Positions 1 through 9,141 are shown, counted from the stretch's first letter. The stretch: DNA of 64,000 bases from Myroides profundi (GCF_000833025.1 NZ_CP010817.1:1-64000); one strand, 5' to 3'. Notes: a model not told the origin generated them from the sequence alone. Program-made: numbers and translations.

Positions 1-1
1 T

Positions 2-416
2 ACAAGCATAGGTAAAAACCAAGCAATCAAAAAATTAATTATCTTTGAGCTTATCAAAGGTGAAGCAAAAGTTTATAATTTAAGCTTTGGTGATAGTACC
101 AATTACAATGGTGATTTATTGCGTATAGATGATAGAATTGTTAGTAATAATGGTGATATGAATAGGGTATTGGCTACTGTATTTAGAGCAGTCCTTGACT
201 TCACAAAAGACAAGATAGATTGTAAAGTAGTATTTAAAGGAAGTACTCCTTCACGGACACGGTTATACAGAATGGTTTTTATCCACTAACTATGAGGAAC
301 TGTCTAAATATTTTAATATATATGGACTTGATGCAGAAGGAAAAGTAGTAAACTTTGCCAAAGATAAAGTGTATCAAGGTTTCTTAATCACACCCAATAC
401 GAACAGTCTAAAATAA
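2..416 (+). pseudogene. DUF6934-like gene, 5'-truncated by window edge and frameshifted
   Basis: An open frame runs from the window edge (frame 2) through a segment ending in KGSTPSRTRLYRM and then stops at 287-289. The protein clearly resumes in frame 3 with YEELSKYFNIYGLD and ends at 414-416. The GSTxxRTRLY segment is characteristic, as far as I recall, of DUF6934 proteins of Bacteroidota, which have no established function. Removing one T from the five-T run at 276-280 would join the two halves as M-V-L-S-T-N-Y. The lesion is therefore a single-base homopolymer indel: a recent pseudogene, a phase-variable tract, or a sequencing error. The small gene at 423 follows after 6 bases, so the two probably formed an operon. 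Confidence 0.6.
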
Positions 417-422
417 GGCATT

Positions 423-638
423 ATGAAAAAAGAAATTGACTCAAACAAAGTAAACACTAATATTACACCTCAAATAAGAACACTTGGCAACAATCTAAAG
501 GTCATTGATGAATCAGGTAAACTAGAAGAAATGACTGCTTTAATTACACAATTAAGAGCTTCAGGAGAGTTGGACATTTTCGAAGAGAGAGAAAGAAAGA
601 GAAAAGAAGAATACGAGAAGGCACAAAAAGAATCTTAG
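423..638 (+). CDS. small charged protein, partner of the DUF6934-like gene
   Basis: A 71-residue protein not assigned to a named family. It starts MKKEI, carries a central VIDESGKLEEMTALITQLRASG segment predicted to be helical, and ends in a very charged Arg/Glu/Lys helix. It has no signal peptide or membrane segment. It begins 6 bases after the frameshifted gene, so co-transcription is likely. The protein at 797-1003 is a paralogue sharing MKKEI and the (I/V)ID-x2-GKLE core. A regulator or antitoxin-like partner of the upstream gene is conceivable from the two-gene layout, but nothing in the sequence proves it. Confidence 0.6.
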   Translation: MKKEIDSNKVNTNITPQIRTLGNNLKVIDESGKLEEMTALITQLRASGELDIFEERERKRKEEYEKAQKES

Positions 639-796
639 TGTTTATTCAACACTTTTAGTTCTCACTATTTCGCCTAATAATACTTCTAATCACTAACGAA
701 TCTACTATCCATCTTCTCTGGATATACACAGTCTTTGAATACTGTTATTTCGTCTTTCTAATTACTCCAATTCATAAAAACTTAAACTTCTAAATC

Positions 797-1003
797 ATGA
801 AAAAAGAAATTTATTTTAATGAAAACGAAGAACCTATCTTACATAAAGTTACATACTCTGATAGAGAAGAGGTTATTATTGATAATACAGGGAAGTTAGA
901 AGACACTAAAATTCTAGTAGCAAAACTAAAAGCTAAAGGGGCATTCGAACGCTTAAATAAACTTATAGAACAAACAAGAGCAGAAAAAAAAGCTCAAGAG
1001 TAG
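797..1003 (+). CDS. small charged protein, paralogue of 423-638
   Basis: A 68-residue protein of unknown function. It shares with the 423-638 product the MKKEI start, the IIDNTGKLED core, the following L-x2-KLKAKG helix and a charged C-terminal tail (EQTRAEKKAQE). Here the small gene stands alone: the 158 bases upstream show no second DUF6934-like frame. A bidirectional terminator follows. The pair looks like a duplication in which only one copy kept its larger partner. Confidence 0.55.
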   Translation: MKKEIYFNENEEPILHKVTYSDREEVIIDNTGKLEDTKILVAKLKAKGAFERLNKLIEQTRAEKKAQE

Positions 1004-1054
1004 TTATTCAATAGCTTACTACTGATAATAAAAAACAAGACTGTTATAAAATAA

Positions 1055-1086
1055 AAAAGCACGTAATCTAGAGACTACGTGCTTTT
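1055..1086. terminator. bidirectional intrinsic terminator
   Basis: An inverted repeat AAAAGCACGTA ... TACGTGCTTTT with A/T tracts on both sides lies between the convergent small gene (797-1003) and rpiB. Confidence 0.8.
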
Positions 1087-1115
1087 GTTCTTTTTACATT
1101 ATAGTATTTACTTGT

Positions 1116-1547
1116 TTAGGCACAAGTAATCTTGTTCACTCTATTCTGGTGTCTTCCACCTTCGAAAGCTGTGTTTAAGAAAGTCTCTACCATCGCTACA
1201 GCTTGTTCTATAGAAGTATAACGAGCAGGTATACTGATCACATTAGCATCATTGTGCAGTCTTGCTAACTCAGCAATCTCTTTTGTCCAACAAAGGGCAC
1301 AACGCACACCTTGATGTTTATTAGCAGTCATCGCTATACCGTTTCCGCTTCCACAGATTACGATACCGAAATCAACTTTACCTTCTTCTACATCTGTAGC
1401 TACTTTATGTCCAAAATCTGGATAATCAACAGACGAAAAATCATCTGTCCCATAGTTAGTTACTGTAAATCCTTTTTCTTCTAGATACTTAACGATAGCC
1501 TTTTTGTATTCAGGTCCCGCGTGATCATTTCCGATTGCTATTTTCAT
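1116..1547 (-). CDS. rpiB: ribose-5-phosphate isomerase B
   Basis: A 143-residue cytoplasmic enzyme that interconverts ribose 5-phosphate and ribulose 5-phosphate in the non-oxidative pentose phosphate pathway. Family hallmarks are visible: the N-terminal GNDHAG phosphate-binding segment (residues 6-11), the catalytic cysteine in CGSGNG (Cys65), the HNDANV segment (98-103) and the C-terminal GGRHQNRV motif. Length matches the RpiB/LacAB family. The gene is probably monocistronic: a terminator follows, and a TAACTTTG -7 element precedes it by about 27 bases. Confidence 0.95.
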   Translation of the reverse strand: MKIAIGNDHAGPEYKKAIVKYLEEKGFTVTNYGTDDFSSVDYPDFGHKVATDVEEGKVDFGIVICGSGNGIAMTANKHQGVRCALCWTKEIAELARLHNDANVISIPARYTSIEQAVAMVETFLNTAFEGGRHQNRVNKITCA

Positions 1548-1573
1548 TGTGTGTTGTGTTGAATAATTTTGTA

Positions 1574-1581
1574 CAAAGTTA
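1574..1581 (-). promoter_or_regulatory. -7 element of rpiB promoter
   Basis: On the minus strand TAACTTTG matches the Bacteroidota -7 consensus TAnnTTTG about 27 bases before the rpiB start. No clear -33 TTG was found. Confidence 0.4.
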
Positions 1582-1595
1582 AGAATAAATCTTTT

Positions 1596-3209
1596 CTACA
1601 GCCCTAATTCTTCCACTGCTATTTGTCTCATCTCTACTTTTCTTACCTTACCTGATATGGTCATTGGGAATTCTGATACGAACTTCCAATACTTCGGTAT
1701 TCTGAAGTGGGCTATCTTCTCGGTACAGAAGCCTTTTAATTCATCACCTGTCAAGGTTATTCCTGGTTTTAAGATTACCCAAGCCATAATCTCTTCTCCA
1801 TATTTCTCATCTGGAACTCCGATAACCTGTACATCTGCAATAGACGGATGAGTGTATAAGAAGTCTTCTATCCACTTCGGAGATATATTCTCCCCTCCGC
1901 GAATAATAAGGTCTTTAATACGTCCTGTAATCGAAATATACCCTTGATCATCCATAGTAGCCAAGTCTCCTGTATGCATCCATCTATTCTCATCTAATAC
2001 CTCAGAAGTCAGTGTTCGATTATTCCAATATTTCAACATCACTGAATACCCACGTGTACACAGTTCGCCTGCTTCTTCTCTAGGAACTATTCTACCTGTT
2101 TCTGGGTCTATAATTTTGATTTCTAGATGGTCTTGTACAGTTCCTACTGTCGTGGTCTGTTTGACAATATCAATACCGATATGCGTTTGGGTAGATACAG
2201 GTGAAGTCTCTGTCATACCATAACAGATACTCACTTCCTCCATATTCATCTCTGTCTTCACGCGACGCATCACTTGTTCAGGGCACAGTGAGCCTGCCAT
2301 CACTCCCGTTCTTAAAGAAGTAAGGTCATACTCTTTAAAGTTAGGCAACTGTAGCTCTGCGATAAACATAGTAGGTACCCCATATAAAGAAGTACACTTC
2401 TCGTCTTGTACTACCTGAAGAGTCTTAGCAGGGTCAAATCCGTCATTTGGAATCACGATCGTAGCTCCATGAGAGGTACAACACAGATTGCCTATAACCA
2501 TCCCAAAACAGTGATAAAAAGGCACAGGAATACAGACTCTATCTGCAGTAGTGTACTTTAAACGCTTACCGATAAAATAGCCGTTATTTAGGATATTATG
2601 GTGTGTAAGGGTTACTCCTTTAGGGAAACCTGTAGTCCCTGAAGTATATTGTATATTAACAGCTTCTCCGAACTGTACAGAGTCTTCTATAATGGCTAGT
2701 TCTCCATCTGTTATCTGATCGCTATCTGATAAGAAAGTATCCCATTCTTCTCCTAAGAAAACAACTTCTTTTAACGAAGGACAATCTTCAAAAATCAAGG
2801 AAATAATCTTTCGGTAATCACTACTTTTAAAACTTGGAGCAGATACGATCAGGGATATTTCAGATTGATTAACCGCAAACTCAATCTCATGTGCTCGATA
2901 AGCAGGGTTAATATTAACTAATATCACACCTATACGAGCTGTAGCATACTGCATAAGCACCCACTCATAACAGTTGGGCGCCCAGATCCCTACGCGATCT
3001 CCTTTCTGTATATTGTGCGCTAATAATGATTTTGCAACTTGAGTAGTCAAGTTATAGAACTCTTGATACGTTGCTCTGAATCCTTGATGAACACTGACTA
3101 ATGCCTCATTGTTGGGGTATTGATCGGTTATCTTTTTTAGATTCTGTCCTATGGTTTCTCCTAACAATGGTGTATCAGATGCACCATGCACATAAGAAAT
3201 AGTATTCAT
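1596..3209 (-). CDS. AMP-forming acyl-CoA synthetase, ACSF2/FadD-like
   Basis: A 537-residue member of the ANL (acyl-CoA synthetase) superfamily. It probably activates a fatty or short-chain acid to its CoA thioester with ATP. The P-loop-like motif YTSGTTGFPKG is at residues 188-198. The YGMTETSP adenylate-binding motif lies around 335, the hinge GRIKDLIIRGGENISP around 430, and the C-terminal SGKVRK region carries the catalytic lysine. The overall pattern resembles ACSF2-type ligases (acid chain length not predictable). No signal peptide. It lies upstream of rpiB on the same strand with a 48-base gap containing the rpiB promoter, so the two need not be one transcript. Confidence 0.88.
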   Translation of the reverse strand: MNTISYVHGASDTPLLGETIGQNLKKITDQYPNNEALVSVHQGFRATYQEFYNLTTQVAKSLLAHNIQKGDRVGIWAPNCYEWVLMQYATARIGVILVNINPAYRAHEIEFAVNQSEISLIVSAPSFKSSDYRKIISLIFEDCPSLKEVVFLGEEWDTFLSDSDQITDGELAIIEDSVQFGEAVNIQYTSGTTGFPKGVTLTHHNILNNGYFIGKRLKYTTADRVCIPVPFYHCFGMVIGNLCCTSHGATIVIPNDGFDPAKTLQVVQDEKCTSLYGVPTMFIAELQLPNFKEYDLTSLRTGVMAGSLCPEQVMRRVKTEMNMEEVSICYGMTETSPVSTQTHIGIDIVKQTTTVGTVQDHLEIKIIDPETGRIVPREEAGELCTRGYSVMLKYWNNRTLTSEVLDENRWMHTGDLATMDDQGYISITGRIKDLIIRGGENISPKWIEDFLYTHPSIADVQVIGVPDEKYGEEIMAWVILKPGITLTGDELKGFCTEKIAHFRIPKYWKFVSEFPMTISGKVRKVEMRQIAVEELGL

Positions 3210-3472
3210 AAATATAGTTTTTTGTTGGTTTTTCTAAAGTACGAAATTTTAAATACAATTCACTTTATATAATTAATTGCTATAAAGAATCTTAGCTATA
3301 CTAGATAAATGGCATCATTATCCTCAAAAAATTATTCTATTCTCTAACTCCCTTCTTTTAGTCAAACAAACAAGTAATTAATACCATAAATAGAGATATA
3401 GCAAGAATAACTAACAGATTATAAATCAGTAACTTTATAGTACCCATATATGTATAATTAAAACAGCTGAAT

Positions 3473-4357
3473 ATGAGACAACTTAGATTAATAGCAATAC
3501 TATGCACAGTCTTCTGTTCTATAAGTATATATGCACAAATAGACTACGGTACTTACAAATATGCGGATACGAATAAACCCATAAATGGGAAGCTAAAATG
3601 CTTCTATGCCAACAACCAATTAGCGGAAGAAGTAACCTTAGTCAATGGTAAAAAAGAAGGTATGAATAAAAGCTACTACGATAATGGAAAGCTAAAAAAG
3701 GAATGTACCTACAAAGACAGCAAACTAAGCGGAGCTTTTAAAGAATACTATGCTAATGGGAAACTAACCTATTCTGTAACTTATGCTAATGGAGATAGAG
3801 AAGGCTTAGCTCAGACTTACTCAGAAAATGGAATGCTAGAGGATGAGTATAACTATAAAAACGGAATGCTGAATGGTATCTCAAAAGATTACTTAGAGGG
3901 CAAACTTCTACAGAAATCTACCTATATACAGAATAAACTCGATGGAGAATTCTTCTATTATCACCCTAATGGCAAAGTAAAGGTTAAAACACTTTATAAA
4001 AAGGATAAAAAGGAAGGACCTGAGAAGATATATGCTCCTGCAGGAACCTTGCTAGAAGACAATTATTATCTAAATGGCAAGAGGAGTGGTTTGAGAAAGG
4101 TAACAGATACTAAAGGTAATCCTGTCAAAGAAATGAACTATATAAACGGTCTGTTAGATGGGGAGTACAAACAATATGTTGCTGCTGATCTATACATCAG
4201 AAGAACATTCCAAAATGGATATGAAGTAGGTAGACCTACGCTACACAATGGTAAAGGTAAACTAATAGATCAGTCTGACATCATCTACAAAAAAGTATAT
4301 GAACCACTAGTTATGAAAGCAATGCAAACCTTTAATCCTGATGAAGATGAAGAATAA
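3473..4357 (+). CDS. secreted MORN-repeat (YwqK-like) protein
   Basis: A 294-residue protein with a signal peptide (hydrophobic stretch to about residue 21, ending IYAQ). About ten MORN-like repeats follow, of the form YxNGKLxxxxxYxNGxxxG, for example DNGKLKKECTYKDSKLSG. Such proteins are usually annotated as toxin-antitoxin system YwqK family antitoxin, but here there is no toxin gene, and export through the inner membrane argues for an envelope role. The stop overlaps the start of the next MORN gene by 17 bases, so the two are translationally coupled. Confidence 0.8.
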   Translation: MRQLRLIAILCTVFCSISIYAQIDYGTYKYADTNKPINGKLKCFYANNQLAEEVTLVNGKKEGMNKSYYDNGKLKKECTYKDSKLSGAFKEYYANGKLTYSVTYANGDREGLAQTYSENGMLEDEYNYKNGMLNGISKDYLEGKLLQKSTYIQNKLDGEFFYYHPNGKVKVKTLYKKDKKEGPEKIYAPAGTLLEDNYYLNGKRSGLRKVTDTKGNPVKEMNYINGLLDGEYKQYVAADLYIRRTFQNGYEVGRPTLHNGKGKLIDQSDIIYKKVYEPLVMKAMQTFNPDEDEE

Positions 4358-4940
4358 AGCTATATTTCTGATTTTATCGTTATTACTTACTTGCTCAATA
4401 ACAAATGTATATGGACAAGAAGAAGCTGTATTATATCAACTAGATGGCAAGCCGCTAAATGGCAAAATACAACGATACAATGACTATGATATAAAAGTAG
4501 AAGATGTTACTTATGAAGAAGGAATGCGTACTGGAATCAGAAAAACTTACTATCGCAATGGAGTGCTTTTTTCTGAAGGTAAATATGTACTAGGCAAACT
4601 AGAAGGGGAGTACAAAACCTATTATGAGAATGGTAAAACAAAGGGAATCTATGCCTATCAAGAAGGAGTAAAAGAGGGAATAAGTAAGTTCTATGATGAT
4701 GATGGAAAACTAGAATATGAGACATTATTCAGAAACGATAAGAAAGAATTGCACCATCGCTTTTATGACAATGGTAAAATAAAATATACAACAACATACG
4801 TAGAGGGCATTATTAACCAAGAAGATAAGTTTACAACTAGAGAAAAACTTGACCAAAGAAGTTACTATAAAAATGGAAAAGTAATCAAAATAGACTATTA
4901 CGAAAATGGGAAGTTCTCACATGGATTAAACTTTGACTAA
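4341..4940 (+). CDS. second secreted MORN-repeat protein
   Basis: A 199-residue paralogue of the upstream gene with its own signal peptide (hydrophobic core to about residue 26, ending VYGQ). Six or so MORN-like repeats include YRNGVLFSEGKYVLGKLEG and YENGKTKGIY. Two ATGs occur (4341 and 4347). Both lie inside the upstream gene; the second gives a cleaner signal peptide (MKNKAIFL). Function is unknown. The tandem, overlapping arrangement suggests a duplicated pair expressed together. Confidence 0.8.
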   Translation: MKMKNKAIFLILSLLLTCSITNVYGQEEAVLYQLDGKPLNGKIQRYNDYDIKVEDVTYEEGMRTGIRKTYYRNGVLFSEGKYVLGKLEGEYKTYYENGKTKGIYAYQEGVKEGISKFYDDDGKLEYETLFRNDKKELHHRFYDNGKIKYTTTYVEGIINQEDKFTTREKLDQRSYYKNGKVIKIDYYENGKFSHGLNFD

Positions 4941-4974
4941 TCCACTTTTACACTACGTTAAAGGAATAGATTGT

Positions 4975-5015
4975 AAAGCAAGAATAGGATATTGAAGTAC
5001 CTTATTCTTGCTTTT
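4975..5015 (+). terminator. intrinsic terminator after MORN pair
   Basis: The inverted repeat AAAGCAAGAATA ... TATTCTTGCTTT is followed by TTTGTATTATTTTTT. Confidence 0.75.
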
Positions 5016-5045
5016 TGTATTATTTTTTCTCTCTTTTTAGGGAGT

Positions 5046-5078
5046 TTTTGGAAAATAAACTAGAACATTATAAATTTG
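5046..5078 (+). promoter_or_regulatory. promoter, probably of rnr
   Basis: TTTTG (5046-5050), a 20-base spacer, then TAAATTTG (5071-5078) fit the Bacteroidota sigma-ABfr consensus TTTG-N19-TAnnTTTG. The implied 5' untranslated region before rnr is about 260 bases. I see no open reading frame or strong hairpin in it, so nothing else explains the 4941-5344 gap. Confidence 0.55.
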
Positions 5079-5344
5079 CAGAATCAAACGTACTTCAAGA
5101 AATGAAAGTACAGTGTACTGATCAACGATAAAATATAAGTATTAAATAACTCTACTTTCCTTTCTCTAAAAGAGTTATTTCTCGACCTATTTCTTCAAAA
5201 ACTTAGCTACAAAAGAGGAAATACTATCGCTGATTAAAACAATCAAATTAAAATATTACTAAAAAATAGGATAAAACAGTTAGTAATTCGTACATTTAAG
5301 GATAATTACCAACCCTATTTTAGGTAAACATAATGAATTAGAAA

Positions 5345-7522
5345 ATGGCAAAAAAAATTAAACATAAAAAGAGTAAAGCATTTGACTTTGCTCCAAAAAT
5401 ATTAAAATTCTTATCTAAGAATACGACTAAAACGTATAACTATAAGCAGATCGCTGCTCAATTAGAAATAAACGATACTCAAGGTAGAAATGAGATTATC
5501 AAAGAACTAAAACACCTTATCTCGAAAGGAAAAATAGAAGAGATTGAAACTGGTAAATACAGATTCATCCCTAAAGCAAACTATGTAGAAGGTTATATCG
5601 ATATGACTGCTCGTAAGACTGCTTATCTAGTAGTAGAAGGAGTAGAGGACGATGTGTTTATCCCAACAAATAATCTAAACAAGGCTTTAGATGGTGACTT
5701 CGTTAAAGCATATATCTACAACAAACGAAAAGGTAAAAAACCTGAAGGAGAAGTAGTAGAAATCTTAGAAAGACACAAAAAACAATTTGTAGGAGTTATC
5801 GAGATTCAAAAGAACTTTGCTTTCGTATCTACTGCAGATGCTAAGATGTACACAGATATATTCGTTCCTAAAGAAAAAGTAGGAGAGGCTCGTGATGGAG
5901 ATGTAGTCGTAGTAGAAATAGAAGATTGGCCAGAAAAAGCAGATAGCCCATTCGGTAAAGTGATGAAAGTACTTGGTAAACAAGGAGAACACAATACTGA
6001 AATACACGCTATTTTAGCTGAATATGGATTAACAGCTGAATTCCCTAAAGAAGTAGATGAATATGCTAATCACTTAGATACTTCTATTACTGAAGATGAA
6101 ATAGCAAAACGTAGAGATATGCGTGATATTCTTACGTTCACGATTGACCCTAAAGATGCAAAAGACTTCGATGATGCCTTATCATTCCGTCAATTAGAAA
6201 ATGGATTCTACGAAATAGGTATTCACATCGCTGACGTATCTCACTATGTAAAAGAAGGAACTATCCTAGATGAAGAAGCTTATAACAGAGCTACTTCTGT
6301 ATATCTAGTGGATAGAACTGTACCTATGCTACCTGAGGTGTTATCTAACTTTGCTTGTTCGTTAAGACCTAATGAAGATAAATATACTTTCTCTGCTGTA
6401 TTTGAATTAGACGATAAAGCAGAAATCAGAAACAAGTGGTTTGGTCGTACTGTAACGCATTCTGACCAACGTATGGCTTACGAAGAAGCTCAGTATATCA
6501 TTGACTCTAAAGACAGAGTTATTCCTGCTGATATCTCTCTTACAGGAGAAGATCAAGAAATAAGTGAAGAAGTAGCTGATGCAGTATTAAAGCTAAATGA
6601 ATTAGCGATGATCATGCGTAAAAACCGTATGTCAGATGGTGCTATCTCTTTTGATAAAGTTGAGGTTAAGTTTAACCTAAACGAAGAAGCTGAACCAGTA
6701 GGTGTATTCTTCAAACAATCAAAAGAAGCTAATCATTTGATTGAGGAATTCATGTTATTAGCCAACAGAAAAGTATCTGAGTTTATTGGTAAGCAAAAGA
6801 AAACATTCGTATACCGTATACACGACGAACCAGATCAAGAGAAGTTATTTGGTCTTCAGACTGTGATTGCACGCTTTGGACATAATATTAACTTCAAGTC
6901 TAAGTCTAGTATCTCTAAGTCTATCAATAAACTTCTAAAAGATGTAGAAGGTAAAAAAGAACAAAACTTAGTAGATACTCTAGCGATTAGATGTATGAGT
7001 AAAGCGAGTTATTCTACGAATAATATCGGGCACTATGGATTAGCTTTTGATTACTATTCTCACTTTACATCACCTATTCGTCGTTATCCTGACGTTATGG
7101 CTCATAGATTATTACAACACTATTTAGACCATGGTGATAATGTAAACCCGGAGTTATATGAAGTAAAATGTTCACACTGTTCTTCTAGAGAGAATCTAGC
7201 AGCTAATGCAGAAAGAGATAGTATCAAATATATGCAGGTGAAATACATGCAAGATCAACAAGGTACAGAGTTCTTGGGTGTTATCTCAGGTGTTACAGAA
7301 TGGGGTATCTATGTAGAGATAGTTGATAACAAGTGTGAAGGTATGGTGCGTATTAGAGAAATAAAAGAAGACTATTACGTATTCGAAGAGAAACAATATG
7401 CATTAGTAGGACAAGCAACGAAAAAGATGCTTCAGCTAGGTGATGAGGTTATCGTTACTGTTAAGAATGCAGATCTTGTAAAAAAACAATTAGATTTCAA
7501 CTATATTAAAAAGGTAAACTAA
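5345..7522 (+). CDS. rnr: ribonuclease R
   Basis: A 725-residue 3'-to-5' exoribonuclease of the RNB (RNase II/R) family that degrades structured RNA in the cytoplasm. An N-terminal winged-helix region (about 10-75) and cold-shock domains (80-220) precede the RNB catalytic domain, which opens with DPKDAKDFDDALS (268-280); its aspartates bind the catalytic magnesium. HYGLAFDYYSHFTSPIRRYPDVMAHR marks the end of RNB, and an S1 domain (about 645-715, GVISGVTEWGIYVEI) follows. A Lys-rich N-terminus (AKKIKHKKSK) probably binds RNA. The gene ends 1 base before the GIN-domain gene, so they share a transcript. Confidence 0.96.
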   Translation: MAKKIKHKKSKAFDFAPKILKFLSKNTTKTYNYKQIAAQLEINDTQGRNEIIKELKHLISKGKIEEIETGKYRFIPKANYVEGYIDMTARKTAYLVVEGVEDDVFIPTNNLNKALDGDFVKAYIYNKRKGKKPEGEVVEILERHKKQFVGVIEIQKNFAFVSTADAKMYTDIFVPKEKVGEARDGDVVVVEIEDWPEKADSPFGKVMKVLGKQGEHNTEIHAILAEYGLTAEFPKEVDEYANHLDTSITEDEIAKRRDMRDILTFTIDPKDAKDFDDALSFRQLENGFYEIGIHIADVSHYVKEGTILDEEAYNRATSVYLVDRTVPMLPEVLSNFACSLRPNEDKYTFSAVFELDDKAEIRNKWFGRTVTHSDQRMAYEEAQYIIDSKDRVIPADISLTGEDQEISEEVADAVLKLNELAMIMRKNRMSDGAISFDKVEVKFNLNEEAEPVGVFFKQSKEANHLIEEFMLLANRKVSEFIGKQKKTFVYRIHDEPDQEKLFGLQTVIARFGHNINFKSKSSISKSINKLLKDVEGKKEQNLVDTLAIRCMSKASYSTNNIGHYGLAFDYYSHFTSPIRRYPDVMAHRLLQHYLDHGDNVNPELYEVKCSHCSSRENLAANAERDSIKYMQVKYMQDQQGTEFLGVISGVTEWGIYVEIVDNKCEGMVRIREIKEDYYVFEEKQYALVGQATKKMLQLGDEVIVTVKNADLVKKQLDFNYIKKVN

Positions 7523-7523
7523 G

Positions 7524-8192
7524 ATGAAAAAAATCGTTTTATTCATTGCTGTAATGGCAAGTACAATTTCTTTTGCACAAAAAACGAAATCAATAGGAGA
7601 CTTTTCAAAAGTTAATGTTTTTGATCAAATTGCAGTAACTTTAGTTCCTGGAGAAGAAGGTAAAATAGAAATTGAAGGAGATAAAGAAGACTATGTAAAC
7701 GTAGTAAACAAGAACGGAGCACTAAAAATAAAGATGAACTTCGTAAATAGTTTTCAAGGAGATGATATCAAAGTAAAACTATACTACAACAAACTAACTG
7801 AAGTAGCAGCAGGCGAAGGAGCTAGTATAAAAGGAGACACTCCTATCAAAGCAACTACGCTAACTATAAATGCGAAGACTGGTGGAATGATTAATCTAAA
7901 TATCGATGTAGACAAAGCGATTGTTAAGTCAAGTGCTGGTTCTGTTATTACATTAAAAGGAAAAGCAAATGTACAGGATGTACTGAATAGTTCTGGTGCT
8001 AAAGTAAAGAGTCAAAACTTAGAAACAAATCAAACTATTGTTACCGTGAATGCTGGTGGTGTTGCAGAAGTAAGAGCTACTGAACTAGTAGAAGCAAAGG
8101 TGAGAGCAGGTGGAGAAATCAGAGTTCATGGAAACCCTAAAACAATTAGTGAAAAGAATGTTCTAGGTGGAGTAATTAAAAAAGTAGATTAG
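7524..8192 (+). CDS. GIN-domain (DUF2807) secreted protein
   Basis: A 222-residue protein with a signal peptide (MKKIVLFIAVMASTISFAQ, cut after about 19). The rest is a repetitive beta-helix-like region matching the putative auto-transporter adhesin head GIN domain: it opens SIGDFSKVNVFDQIAVTLVPGEEG and contains repeated short strands such as GGVAEVRATELVEAKVRAGG. The family is abundant in Bacteroidota envelopes; no enzymatic activity is known. It starts 1 base after the rnr stop. Confidence 0.85.
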   Translation: MKKIVLFIAVMASTISFAQKTKSIGDFSKVNVFDQIAVTLVPGEEGKIEIEGDKEDYVNVVNKNGALKIKMNFVNSFQGDDIKVKLYYNKLTEVAAGEGASIKGDTPIKATTLTINAKTGGMINLNIDVDKAIVKSSAGSVITLKGKANVQDVLNSSGAKVKSQNLETNQTIVTVNAGGVAEVRATELVEAKVRAGGEIRVHGNPKTISEKNVLGGVIKKVD

Positions 8193-8242
8193 TAATAATA
8201 CGTTTTTATACAAAAAAATGTATCTTGCAAAAGATTATGAAT

Positions 8243-8272
8243 AAATGCCAATTCTAGAATTGGCATTTTTTA
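8243..8272 (+). terminator. intrinsic terminator after GIN gene
   Basis: AAATGCCAATTC TAGAATTGGCATTT followed by a T tract. The hairpin ends only about 10 bases before the next start codon, so transcription of the LysE gene depends on readthrough or on a promoter overlapping the hairpin. Confidence 0.8.
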
Positions 8273-8282
8273 ATTATATAAG

Positions 8283-8966
8283 ATGTTTGATGATTTATTA
8301 ACAGGTGTCACTCTTGGATTCTTTCTGAGTTTTATGATAGGGCCTGTTTTTTTTATTCTTATTGAGACAAGTATTACAAGAGGATTTAAGGCAGCTATAG
8401 CCTTCGATATAGGTGTTATATTAGCTGATGCGGTATTCTTCGCTATAGCGTTCTTTAGTAGCTTTAAATTAATCAATGCGATAAAGGATGACCCTGCTCT
8501 TTTCCTTTTTGGGGGAATGATTATGCTTACTTATGGGATTATCTCTTTTATCAAACTAAAAAAGGTACAAGTACAAACCTTACAAATAGCCCCTCCTAAT
8601 CTAAGACGAGAATACTTAAACTTATTTGCAAAAGGGTTCTTACTTAATTTTATCAATGTAGGAGTGCTCGGTTTTTGGTTGGGTATTATTATAACATTGG
8701 GCCCGCAGATGGATATGAATCCTAATAAGATGTTTACCTTTTTTGGGTTCACTATTCTAGCGTACTTCGTTACAGATCTTTTCAAGATATTCTTAGCAAA
8801 GAAACTACGCGAAAAGCTTACAGCAACCAATATCTTAAAGATAAAAAAAATAAGCAGTATTGTTATTATGGTATTCGGACTAGTCATTATGATTAAAGGA
8901 ATACTTCCAAAATCTGCAGATAATCATATTAACCTCCCTCTACCTAATCTAGAGAGTAAGAAATAA
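8283..8966 (+). CDS. LysE/RhtB-family exporter
   Basis: A 227-residue inner-membrane protein with about six hydrophobic segments. It begins with the family signature LLTGVTLGFFLSFMIGPVFFILIETSITRGFKAA, in which the small-residue and Pro-rich GPxFF motif is typical of LysE/RhtB amino-acid and metabolite exporters. The substrate cannot be inferred. Length fits the family (about 200-230). It is followed directly by a strong terminator. Confidence 0.88.
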   Translation: MFDDLLTGVTLGFFLSFMIGPVFFILIETSITRGFKAAIAFDIGVILADAVFFAIAFFSSFKLINAIKDDPALFLFGGMIMLTYGIISFIKLKKVQVQTLQIAPPNLRREYLNLFAKGFLLNFINVGVLGFWLGIIITLGPQMDMNPNKMFTFFGFTILAYFVTDLFKIFLAKKLREKLTATNILKIKKISSIVIMVFGLVIMIKGILPKSADNHINLPLPNLESKK

Positions 8967-9003
8967 AAGAAAGGGCTTAGTAGTTTACTAAGCCCTTTCT
9001 TTT
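8967..9003 (+). terminator. intrinsic terminator after LysE gene
   Basis: GAAAGGGCTTAGTA, loop, TACTAAGCCCTTTC followed by TTTTT: a long, nearly perfect stem. Confidence 0.88.
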
Positions 9004-9039
9004 TATAAGAAGATATAACGTTAACTATAATGCATAAAA

Positions 9040-9065
9040 AAAGGATAGTGAAATCACTATCCTTT
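9040..9065 (-). terminator. terminator of tRNA-Cys
   Basis: On the minus strand AAAGGATAGTG, loop, CACTATCCTTT then a run of T, a few bases after the tRNA 3' end. Confidence 0.8.
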
Positions 9066-9070
9066 AGTTG

Positions 9071-9141
9071 AGGCTTCGAGCGGATTCGAACCGCTGTAGA
9101 CGGTTTTGCAGACCGCTTCCTAGCCACTCGGACACGAAGCC
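9071..9141 (-). tRNA. tRNA-Cys (GCA)
   Basis: On the minus strand the cloverleaf runs from GGCTTCG (5' acceptor) to CGAAGCC plus discriminator T, 71 nt. The anticodon arm is GGTCTGCAAAACC with anticodon GCA, and the T-arm has GGTTCGAATCC. CCA is not encoded. A U at the discriminator position is the normal identity element for tRNA-Cys. It is a single tRNA with its own terminator. Confidence 0.95.

Noticed and set aside
3473..4940. MORN-repeat pair as a YwqK toxin-antitoxin system
   Set aside because: Both proteins have signal peptides and no toxin-like gene is adjacent; the antitoxin label is only an annotation habit for MORN repeats.
8243..8282. Terminator hairpin just before the LysE gene as an attenuator
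   Set aside because: No amino-acid-biased leader frame of useful length precedes it and no alternative pairing is evident; a similar close spacing occurs after pgk, so it is probably ordinary terminator placement.
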